From CAKUFA01 sp963646285 (GTDB lineage Bacteria > Bacillota > Clostridia > Christensenellales > Aristaeellaceae): a stretch of DNA of 64,000 bases. Below are positions 25,751 through 33,338 of the stretch, piece after piece (position 1 is the first letter of the stretch; each line of letters begins with the position of its first letter). The stretch spans positions 3,296-67,295 of the forward strand of contig CAVIWF010000006.1 in NCBI GenBank assembly GCA_963646285.1, read 5' to 3'. The position numbers were made by a program, and so were the translations under genes. A model generated the notes under the pieces. The model made no database searches and was not told the origin of the DNA. It saw only the letters and a list, made by a program, of their open reading frames with translations.

Positions 25751-27643
25751 ATGGAAGCATTGATTTCCAAGTGGCACCGGGAGCTGGAGCTTTTTTGTGG
25801 ACTGAAGCCCATGCTCATTCTTGAGGGCAATGTGCTGGATCAGTACCGGTATCCTGTGCCCGGTTCTTTGGGTGAGGATACGCTGACCTCCTTGCCCCAC
25901 TATCTGCACGGATTTTTCCGGGATATGGGCTACGAGCAGGTGGTGTTCTACTCCAATCTGGTAGGCTTCATGAACCCTTACGAAAGCGGCATGACGGAAA
26001 AGTTTGCCGCAATGACGGGCAGTGAATGCAAGCAGGGCACCATACCGGCAGAGTTTAAGGGCAACAGTGCCGGCACCGCACCCAACGTCATCCGCCGAGC
26101 CATGACCCAGCAAAACAGCGCCGTAGCCGTCATCATGGAAATGGCCGGGCACTACATTATTTCCCCGGATCGGATGGATCAGCAGGATATAAACAGCTTT
26201 AACCTGCTGATGCAATCCGCCATGAGTGCTTCCACCGTGCGGACACCTCAGGGTAAAAAGCAGAACGTGCTGGTGCTGCTGGTGAACAAGCTGAACGATC
26301 TTCCTGCCTGGCTGTATTTGAACAATCCCGTATGCAAGTCCATTCATCTGGACGCCCCGGATCGGGAAGAACGTCGTCGGTTGATTACAGGCCCCGCATT
26401 CGCCACCTTCTTTGACAGCACGGTGTACCGCACCGATATTCCCTACTACAACGAACACCCCGACGAGCTGGAACGGCTGCAGGACAAGCTGGTGGGACTG
26501 ACGGACGGCATGACCTTCACCGACCTGGACGCCATGCGCCGTCTGAGCAAGCGGGAAGCTACCCCCATCCGGGACTTGACCCAAATTGTAGATTTATATA
26601 AGTACGGCATTAAGGAAAACCCCTGGCGCACGCTGTCTCTGGATAGTCTGCGCACTGCCAAGGCCGACTTTGAAAAGCGCATTAAGGGACAGGATGCGGC
26701 ACTGGAGCGCACCATGGATGTGGTGAAACGTGCCGTAACCGGCATGAACGGCTTATCCAGCTCCTCCACAGCCAAGCCCAAGGGCGTGCTCTTCTTTGCA
26801 GGCCCGACGGGTACCGGCAAAACGGAAACCGCCAAGGCACTGGCGGAGAAGCTTTTCGGAGACGAATCCTGCTGCATTCGCTTTGACATGAGTGAGTACG
26901 GGCAAAGCCACTCCGACCAGAAGCTTATGGGCGCACCGCCCGGCTATGTGGGATATGAAGCCGGCGGTCAGCTGACCAATGCGGTCAAGAAGAATCCTTT
27001 TTCCATCCTCCTGTTTGACGAAATCGAGAAAGCCCACACCACCATCCTTGACAAGTTCCTGCAAATTTTGGAGGACGGACGAATGACGGATGGTCAGGGC
27101 AACACGGTCTATTTTTCTGAGACGATCATCATTTTCACCAGCAATCTTGGCATTTACGTGAAGGATGCCCTGGGCAAGCGTCACGCCAATGTAACCATGG
27201 ACATGGATTATGATCAGGTGACCAGGGCCGTCCGCAGCGCCATTGAGGATTATTTCAAATTGGAGCTTGGCCGCCCGGAAATCCTGAACCGCATCGGCGA
27301 GAACATTGTGGTGTTCGACTTCATCCGTCAGGAAGCGGGAGAAGCCATTCTCCGTGCCCAGGTCAACAAGATCATCCGCCGCATGGAAGAACAGAAGTCC
27401 ATTCGCATCACCATACCAGAAGAGGCTTACGAGGAGCTTCGTCAGGCGGCGTTGGCGGATTTGTCCAACGGCGGCCGGGGGGTGGGCAATCAGGTGGAAA
27501 GCCTGCTGATCAATCCCCTGTCCCGGTGGCTGTTTGATCACGGTGTGCTGGAAAATGCCCATGTGACCATTGACCACTTTGATACAGCAGCCAATCCCCC
27601 GTGCATTCATTGTCATTTAGCAGAGGAGGAAGACCATGGCTGA
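25751..27643 (+). CDS. AAA+ ATPase with ClpA/ClpB-type C-terminal module
   Basis: A 630-residue protein. The C-terminal half is a complete Clp/HSP100 D2-like AAA+ module: Walker A GPTGTGKTE (about residues 351-359), substrate-loop GAPPGYVGYEAGG, Walker B LLFDEIEKAH (about 418), sensor-1 IIIFTSN, Arg-finger region GRPEILNRIGE (about 507) and a small D2 C-terminal domain. The N-terminal 330 residues look like a degenerate AAA domain without a Walker A. No ClpP-binding tripeptide was identified. The ATG at 25751 has GGTGGG at proper distance. It overlaps its partner gene by eight bases. It may remodel a specific complex rather than act as a general unfoldase; that is inference. Confidence 0.85.
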   Translation: MEALISKWHRELELFCGLKPMLILEGNVLDQYRYPVPGSLGEDTLTSLPHYLHGFFRDMGYEQVVFYSNLVGFMNPYESGMTEKFAAMTGSECKQGTIPAEFKGNSAGTAPNVIRRAMTQQNSAVAVIMEMAGHYIISPDRMDQQDINSFNLLMQSAMSASTVRTPQGKKQNVLVLLVNKLNDLPAWLYLNNPVCKSIHLDAPDREERRRLITGPAFATFFDSTVYRTDIPYYNEHPDELERLQDKLVGLTDGMTFTDLDAMRRLSKREATPIRDLTQIVDLYKYGIKENPWRTLSLDSLRTAKADFEKRIKGQDAALERTMDVVKRAVTGMNGLSSSSTAKPKGVLFFAGPTGTGKTETAKALAEKLFGDESCCIRFDMSEYGQSHSDQKLMGAPPGYVGYEAGGQLTNAVKKNPFSILLFDEIEKAHTTILDKFLQILEDGRMTDGQGNTVYFSETIIIFTSNLGIYVKDALGKRHANVTMDMDYDQVTRAVRSAIEDYFKLELGRPEILNRIGENIVVFDFIRQEAGEAILRAQVNKIIRRMEEQKSIRITIPEEAYEELRQAALADLSNGGRGVGNQVESLLINPLSRWLFDHGVLENAHVTIDHFDTAANPPCIHCHLAEEEDHG

Positions 27644-28304
27644 TTCCGTAAAAAGCGTACGGCTGGGAAAGCCCGCCTCCCAGCGAGAGCGAAGCCTGAC
27701 AAAGGTCGCGGAAGATTTGTGGGGTACCCCTGTCATTGTACCTTCCCAATCCTCTGCAAACAATGAGGCATCTGAAGCGCCCCAAGTCCCCGTCTTTCCT
27801 GCCTTCGATCAGCTATGGAAAACCGCCGACGAAACGGTGGACTGGACGGATGCGCTGGTGAATGACCGCTGCCCTGATGGCATGACGTCCCCCCAACTGT
27901 GGACATTCTTCCATGAGCATGCGCAAGCCGTGCTGGCAGGCGACACGGAAGCGTACCTTCAGGTGATGGATCGGGCTGACCCCTTGGGCGATTTGCAGCC
28001 CTTTGCCCGGCGCATTGAAGCCAGGGCAGACAGCAGCGATCTTCTGTCCGCTTCTTTTCAGGTGCTTCCTTCCTACTTGGAGAGCGATGAGGAAGCCAAG
28101 CAGCGGTACCTGTGCGGCATGTCCCTACGCATTGCGCGGGATCTGCTGGCTCTGCTGCCGGTGTCTGCCGTGCAGGTGCAAGCCATGCAGGAGGAAGCCT
28201 TGCTCCTTTCCGTTACCTTCCCCCGAAGCGAAATGCAGAAGGTGCATTTCAGTTTTATTGATCCGGTGGCTTTCGTCCACGGGCTTCCGCATACAGAAGC
28301 ATAA
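27636..28304 (+). CDS. unknown partner of the AAA+ ATPase
   Basis: A 222-residue soluble protein. The N terminus is basic and looks disordered (SVRLGKPASQRERS). A helical middle segment (FFHEHAQAVLAGDTEAYLQVMD) is followed by a C-terminal part with VQAMQEEALLLSVTF and a final strand. There are no membrane helices and no recognised domain. The start overlaps the ATPase gene, so production is coupled, and the pair is closed by a terminator. It is probably an adaptor, substrate or regulator of the ATPase. Confidence 0.75.
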   Translation: MADSVKSVRLGKPASQRERSLTKVAEDLWGTPVIVPSQSSANNEASEAPQVPVFPAFDQLWKTADETVDWTDALVNDRCPDGMTSPQLWTFFHEHAQAVLAGDTEAYLQVMDRADPLGDLQPFARRIEARADSSDLLSASFQVLPSYLESDEEAKQRYLCGMSLRIARDLLALLPVSAVQVQAMQEEALLLSVTFPRSEMQKVHFSFIDPVAFVHGLPHTEA

Positions 28305-28321
28305 TCTTTTTGCAACATAGC

Positions 28322-28359
28322 AAAAACCAGCGGCCACTAAGCAATAACCGCTGGTTTTT
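28322..28359. terminator. bidirectional terminator
   Basis: A 12-bp stem (28322-28333 with 28348-28359) flanked by A5 and T5. It ends both the AAA+ operon and the converging nitrogenase-like operon. Confidence 0.85.
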
Positions 28360-28374
28360 CTATTAGGGAATATT

Positions 28375-28929
28375 TTAGAACCGAACAGGCGTATAGGCGA
28401 GTCCACGTTCTTCCAGCATGTTCAGCAGCTTCAGCCGCTCATTGAACCGCTCTGCGCCCAAGGCAATTTCACAAGCCGTGGGATGGGCTGCCATGACTTC
28501 CCACCGGGCTTCACTTTCAGGCGAAGCACTGTGAGGACCGGAAGTGCCTGCCGCACGGAAACGCTGAATCATCTCCTGAGACATGCAGCCGTTGCACACA
28601 TAGCCGCCCAGCAGCACGTTCTTTTCCTTCACCAGCTCGGCACCATTCACAATGGTCTGATGGCCGTGGGTAGAATCAGCCCAGTAAGCCAGGGTGCTGA
28701 ACAGGCCTACCTTCTTGCCTTCCACCTTTTCCATGAAAGCCTTCATGGCCGCATTGGGGCCGCCCTTATCCACCCAGTAACCCAGAAGCACCACGTCGCC
28801 GTCCAACACGGGTTCGCCGTCAGCCAGGTCGTGGATGGACTTTTCCTCCACGTCCAGTGCGTTATAGATGCCTTCTGCCAGGCGGCGGGTGCAGCCGGAA
28901 AGGCTGGAATAAACAACCTGTACCTTCAT
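28375..28929 (-). CDS. flavodoxin, last gene of the nitrogenase-like operon
   Basis: A 184-residue flavodoxin-fold protein. The FMN phosphate loop is SSLSGCTRRLAEG near the N terminus, followed by GDVVLLGYWVDKGGPN and GKKVGLFSTLAYW at the usual strand positions. The C terminus has an extension rich in Cys and His (VCNGCMSQEM) beyond the minimal 140-residue flavodoxin. It starts 15 bases after the upstream subunit gene. In this setting it most likely donates electrons to the NifH-like protein. A stand-alone NADPH-linked reductase is less likely given the operon. Confidence 0.85.
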   Translation of the reverse strand: MKVQVVYSSLSGCTRRLAEGIYNALDVEEKSIHDLADGEPVLDGDVVLLGYWVDKGGPNAAMKAFMEKVEGKKVGLFSTLAYWADSTHGHQTIVNGAELVKEKNVLLGGYVCNGCMSQEMIQRFRAAGTSGPHSASPESEARWEVMAAHPTACEIALGAERFNERLKLLNMLEERGLAYTPVRF

Positions 28930-28944
28930 CTTGTTTTCTCCTTC

Positions 28945-30177
28945 TTATCGTAGTGTATTCAGATAATTTTCTACCGTTTCCAGAATATAGTCAGCTCCAC
29001 GAGGGCCCATCAGCGGCATGTGGGCAGCAATCTGGGCACCGTCCACTAAAGGCATGCTAACCCGCAGGTAGGTGTTGTCCTCTGCCAGCAGACGCTTACT
29101 CACATCATCCGCCAGTACCAAGGTATGGTGCAGCGATTTCATGATGTCAATCCGATCCTTTTCATCCGGCAGATACTTCAAGTCTTCCCCAGGGGCTGCA
29201 TACAAGCGAAGGCTGTGTCGGCTGATCTTCTGCTTGACCGGGAAGCCAATCTCCCCCATGAAGCTGCTCAGACCCTCCACCACAGGGGCATCGCTGAAAA
29301 TCGCCACCTGAGGCTTGAATTCCTTGAGCATCATACCATACATCCGGTACTGGGATACTTCCATGGCACGCTTCTTCAGTTCCATCTTCAGGGGCATGGC
29401 AACGGTCTTTCCCAGCTTTTCGCCCACGGTTTCCAGCCAGTTCAGCGTGCCGGCATAGCCGTAGGGTGCACCTTGCAGATAAGGTGTGCCGCACTTACTC
29501 TCCATGATTTTGGCAGCAGGCAAGGCTTCTTCACGGAGCACCAAATTCAGGGCTGCATCGCCTGCGTTGGCAACCTTCTCCACGCTCGTATCCATGCAAA
29601 AGCAGGCGTTCATTTCCATGCCGAAGGCTTCCCGCATCAGGCGGCGGATCTCATTCACATCGCTTTTCATGCGGAAGCATCCTGCCGATGCACCCAGAAT
29701 GTTGTAGGTATTGCTGTTTGTCGTTGCCTTTTCCTCTACCACATCCTGTGCCAGCAGCCGATAAGCCTCCTGAATGCCTACGCTGTAATCGCCACGGAAT
29801 CCGCCCTGCTCAAAGGCGATCAGCCGTGCCTTCACCTTCTCCTGCATGTAGGCGCATACGCCCTTCAAGTCCGTGCCGATCACGGCGGAAATGGAGGATG
29901 CCACCACAAAGATCACCTTGGGATGATAGGCTTCGTCTACCTCCACCAGTGCCTTTTCCAGGCGGCTCACGTCCCCCATGACCACATCGTCTTCGCTCAT
30001 GTGGGTCGTAAAGAGACGATTCTGCTGGTCAACCCCCAGCTCCCCATACAGGCTCATGCTGAAATGGGTGGTGCCGGCAGGGCCATACTCCAGAATAACG
30101 CTGCCATCCACCGTCAGCAGGCTCCAAAGAATGCCCATCCGATCCGAAGGCGTGGGCAAATAACGTACCAGACCCAT
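28945..30177 (-). CDS. nitrogenase-like component 1, NifK/BchB-like subunit
   Basis: A 410-residue protein of the oxidoreductase/nitrogenase component 1 family. Family landmarks are LEYGPAGTTHFS (residues 30-40) and VVASSISAVIGTDLKG (91-106), then GFRGDYSVGIQEAYRLL and NILGASAGCFRMKSDVNEIRR, with a conserved C-terminal GPRGADYILETVENYLN. At the three positions where the D-like partner has Cys, this chain has non-Cys residues (about Ser11, Thr36 and Ser95). It therefore cannot supply a normal P-cluster half. Asp12 might act as an alternative ligand, as the Asp of BchB/ChlB does in protochlorophyllide reductase. It shares one base with the D-like gene. Confidence 0.88.
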   Translation of the reverse strand: MGLVRYLPTPSDRMGILWSLLTVDGSVILEYGPAGTTHFSMSLYGELGVDQQNRLFTTHMSEDDVVMGDVSRLEKALVEVDEAYHPKVIFVVASSISAVIGTDLKGVCAYMQEKVKARLIAFEQGGFRGDYSVGIQEAYRLLAQDVVEEKATTNSNTYNILGASAGCFRMKSDVNEIRRLMREAFGMEMNACFCMDTSVEKVANAGDAALNLVLREEALPAAKIMESKCGTPYLQGAPYGYAGTLNWLETVGEKLGKTVAMPLKMELKKRAMEVSQYRMYGMMLKEFKPQVAIFSDAPVVEGLSSFMGEIGFPVKQKISRHSLRLYAAPGEDLKYLPDEKDRIDIMKSLHHTLVLADDVSKRLLAEDNTYLRVSMPLVDGAQIAAHMPLMGPRGADYILETVENYLNTLR

Positions 30178-31472
30178 TAAGCCTCGCCTCCTTTTCTGAT
30201 TTCACGGCATTCCCGTACTGCGGTTAAGAGTGCCTTCACTGCAAAGCCGGTAACTTCAAAGCCCAGCAGGCTGTTTGCGCCATCCGTGCGCACCATGGCG
30301 ATCCCCTTTTGCCGAAGGCGATTGGCGTACTCGTGTCCCAGGTACAGCATGGGATGAAGCTCATCATACACGTACTGCAAAGGGGCAATGTTGGCGGTTT
30401 TGGTGATATAGGGGTCGCACTTTTCCAGAATGGACGCCTTGTCCTCCCCATCTGCTGCCGTGATGGCAGAGGTTTGGATAATTTGCGGCACCATGCCCAG
30501 GCTGACCATGAAGCGATTCAGCTCGAAGGTACGGAAGGGGGTATTGCCGTAGATATAGGTAACCCCTGCCAGTTCCCTGGCGGCTTCCTGCTTTGCTGCT
30601 ACTGCCTTGGCTTTCAATGCCTGAAGCTCCTCAGGCAGCGGCATTTCCAGCGCAGCGAACAGCTTCTCATAGCATGCAGCAATCTTTTCCGGTTCAGCAA
30701 AGCGGTCGAAGAACACGTAAGGAATGCCGAACTCTTCTTCCATCTTTCTGGCCAGGGGCAGGGCGATTTCGTTCACCACGATGTTGGCCTTGGCGGCGGC
30801 ACCTTCCCGAATGTCGTCTACCGTGCAGCCACAGGGCAGCTGCAGACCAATCTTCACCCCGGCATTTTGCAGCACGTGGCTCAGCTCCGTATCGGCAAAG
30901 CTGCCCATCCGCTGTCCCAGCAGGTTGACACGACCGTCGCAGGGGCGCTTTTCCATCAGGGAAAAGCAGGCGGTGATGGTGCGTTCCAGACCCGGCAGGT
31001 GGTTTTCACACTTGAAGTGCTCCGTATGCACTGCCATAACGGGAATGTTATACTTCTGGGTCAGGGCGTCGGCAGCTGCATCCATGTCGTCGCCGATAAT
31101 TTCCACCACGCAGGTCGTTACCAGAAAGACCGCCTGAGGCTTGTATTCTTCCATGACCTCTGCAAAGGCAGCCTCCACTTTCTTGACGCACCCGAAGGTT
31201 ACATCGTGACCGTCCAGTACGACGGACACGCACCGTCCCCCAAGGCCGCCGAAATCCTCCGAGTGAATGGTCATGTGCTTGGTATAGTAGGCGCATTCGT
31301 CCGTGCCGATGATCATGATCAGGCTGTTCTTGATTCCCCGAACCGCCATGGCCGCACCCATCAGCGGGCAGTGGGTTCCAGGAAACATGGCATTGGTCAG
31401 GGGCGCAACCTGCTTCATGCTTTCTACCTGACTGAGGGGCACCATGCGCTCGATCAGTTCTTTTCCATTCAT
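30177..31472 (-). CDS. nitrogenase-like component 1, NifD/BchN-like subunit
   Basis: A subunit of about 431 residues carrying the Cys ligands expected for an inter-subunit iron-sulfur cluster: HCPLMGAAMA, GTDECAYYTKH and VTTCVVEIIGDDMD. It also has the family's HTEHFKCENHLPGLE motif and a C-terminal MLYLGHEYANRL. Start choice is uncertain. ATG 31472 has AAAGGA 12 bases upstream; an in-frame ATG at 31493 has no good ribosome site. It forms a pair with the next gene. No nifB, nifE or nifN is nearby, so a molybdenum-cofactor nitrogenase is not supported. A group IV-type nitrogenase-like reductase is the best description. Confidence 0.88.
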   Translation of the reverse strand: MNGKELIERMVPLSQVESMKQVAPLTNAMFPGTHCPLMGAAMAVRGIKNSLIMIIGTDECAYYTKHMTIHSEDFGGLGGRCVSVVLDGHDVTFGCVKKVEAAFAEVMEEYKPQAVFLVTTCVVEIIGDDMDAAADALTQKYNIPVMAVHTEHFKCENHLPGLERTITACFSLMEKRPCDGRVNLLGQRMGSFADTELSHVLQNAGVKIGLQLPCGCTVDDIREGAAAKANIVVNEIALPLARKMEEEFGIPYVFFDRFAEPEKIAACYEKLFAALEMPLPEELQALKAKAVAAKQEAARELAGVTYIYGNTPFRTFELNRFMVSLGMVPQIIQTSAITAADGEDKASILEKCDPYITKTANIAPLQYVYDELHPMLYLGHEYANRLRQKGIAMVRTDGANSLLGFEVTGFAVKALLTAVRECREIRKGGEA

Positions 31473-31538
31473 GTTGGCATGTGTTCCTTTCATGCTGTTT
31501 GGCAGGATAACTGCTCCTGCCCTGTGTATCGTTCCAAA

Positions 31539-32318
31539 TCAGGAGATTTCCCGATAGGCAATCAGTGGCTTTTCCCGCCCCGGGATGTTGATGATGTCGC
31601 AATCCACGTCGTACACTTCCCGCATCATGCGGGGATTGATGACTTCTTCCGGCTTGCCTTCATCATACTTCTTGCCATTCTTAATGACCACCACCCAGTC
31701 GCTGACTTCCATGGCGTGGCTCAGGTCATGGAGCACCATAACCACCCCAATACCGCTTTCCCGGTTCAGCTTTTTCACCAGGCGCATCATCTCCTGCTGA
31801 TGGGAAATGTCCAGGTAGGTGGTAGGCTCATCCAGGAAGAGGATTTCCGGCTGCTGGGTCAGCACGGTAGCGATCCACACACGCTGGCTTTCCCCACCGG
31901 AGCATTCATTGATGGACTTTTCCCGCAAGTCCCACACACCGGTTGCCTGCATGGCCCAGTCAATGATCCGCTGATCCTCTTCGTTGCAGCGTTCATACCA
32001 CTTCTGATAGGGCATACGGCCGTAGCTGACCAGCTCCTTCACCTGAAAATCCGGGGGAGCAGAATGCATCTGGGGCAGAACGCCAATATGCCGTGCCAGC
32101 TCCTTGGCAGAAAACTCCTTCAGGTTCCGTGCATCCAGGTACACGGAACCCTTGCGGTAGTTCAGCAGCCGGGTCAAGCCTTTCAGCACGGTGGATTTGC
32201 CGGAGCCATTGGGGCCGATAATGGTGGTGATTTTTCCTTTTTCCACCCGGATATCCATGTCCTTGACGGCCAGATAATCTCCGTAGGCAATTTCGATATG
32301 CTGCGCTTTAATTTCCAC
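31539..32318 (-). CDS. FecCDE-type ABC importer ATP-binding protein
   Basis: A 259-residue ATPase with Walker A GPNGSGKST, an unusual signature CSGGESQRVW (normally LSGGE/Q), Walker B ILFLDEPTTYLD, and LHDLSHAM as the H-loop. These features fit the iron-siderophore, heme and cobalamin importer class. It overlaps the permease gene by 11 bases. It sits between the transporter genes and the nitrogenase-like subunits in one operon, tying uptake to the reductase. Confidence 0.94.
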   Translation of the reverse strand: MEIKAQHIEIAYGDYLAVKDMDIRVEKGKITTIIGPNGSGKSTVLKGLTRLLNYRKGSVYLDARNLKEFSAKELARHIGVLPQMHSAPPDFQVKELVSYGRMPYQKWYERCNEEDQRIIDWAMQATGVWDLREKSINECSGGESQRVWIATVLTQQPEILFLDEPTTYLDISHQQEMMRLVKKLNRESGIGVVMVLHDLSHAMEVSDWVVVIKNGKKYDEGKPEEVINPRMMREVYDVDCDIINIPGREKPLIAYREIS

Positions 32319-33327
32319 TGACCTTTCCCTTCTTTCTCAGCATGTAGAGGAAGAACGGACCACCTGTGACGGACATGACAATGCCCACAGGGATTTCCAT
32401 TCCGGGTACAATGGTGCGGCCGATGGTGTCCGCTGCCAGCAGCACCACCGCCCCCAACAGGACGCTGGTGGGCAGCATGGCCTTGTAATCCGACCCCACC
32501 AACAGCCGTGCAATGTGGGGCACAACCAGACCCACGAAACCGATCATGCCTGCCACGGATACCGTTGCCGCCGCCAGAAAGGCAGAAACAGCGGACAGGA
32601 ACAGGCGGCTGGCATTCACCTTGACGCCCAGGGACTTGGCCATTTCATCCCCCAGCTGCAGGGTGTTGGCACTTTTGATGCACATGAAAGACAGCACCAG
32701 GCCGATGCCTGCATACACTGCCAGAATGCGCACCTGAGACCAGGAACGTCCGGACAGGCTGCCGTTCATGAAAGCCAGCACACCCTGCAGACTGTCGGAA
32801 TACAGCAACTGAAGCAGGGAGTTATAGGCAGACAGCACAGAGTTGATTGCCACGCCGGAAAGGATGATTCGCACCGGGTCAATGCCGCCCTTCCAGGCAA
32901 GGGAGTAAATCAATCCGCAGGCAAGGGCAGCACCGCCAAAGGCAAACAGAGGAACCGTATTGGTTAAGCTGGGAAACAGGAGCAGAATCGTTGTTGCTGC
33001 CGTGCCTGCACCGGCAGACACGCCGATGGTGCCCGGGTCTGCCAGGGGATTGCGCATCACCGACTGAAGCAGTGCACCTGAAGCAGACAGGGATGCGCCG
33101 ATCATGATGGCCAGCAGCAGACGGGGCAGACGCAGATTGACAACAATGACCTTGATGGTACTGTCTTCACCGGAAAAGATGGCGTGCAGGATTTCACCAA
33201 CGCTATATCCTGCGCTGCCTACTGCGACCGCCACCACAGACAATACTGCCAGCAGAATCAGCAGGATCAGCCATACGGTTCCCACACGAAGGGCGCTGAC
33301 CTGCCGTTTGGTGGACTTTTTCTTCAT
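32308..33327 (-). CDS. FecCD-family ABC importer permease
   Basis: A 339-residue permease with about nine to ten membrane helices. It shows the FecCD motifs SLSASGALLQSVMRNPLADPG and MIGFVGLVVPHIARLLVG, the latter contacting the ATPase. A single permease gene implies a homodimeric channel, as in BtuC. It ends 11 bases into the ATPase gene and starts 11 bases after the binding-protein stop. Confidence 0.95.
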   Translation of the reverse strand: MKKKSTKRQVSALRVGTVWLILLILLAVLSVVAVAVGSAGYSVGEILHAIFSGEDSTIKVIVVNLRLPRLLLAIMIGASLSASGALLQSVMRNPLADPGTIGVSAGAGTAATTILLLFPSLTNTVPLFAFGGAALACGLIYSLAWKGGIDPVRIILSGVAINSVLSAYNSLLQLLYSDSLQGVLAFMNGSLSGRSWSQVRILAVYAGIGLVLSFMCIKSANTLQLGDEMAKSLGVKVNASRLFLSAVSAFLAAATVSVAGMIGFVGLVVPHIARLLVGSDYKAMLPTSVLLGAVVLLAADTIGRTIVPGMEIPVGIVMSVTGGPFFLYMLRKKGKVSGN

Positions 33328-33338
33328 GGTTACCCCTC

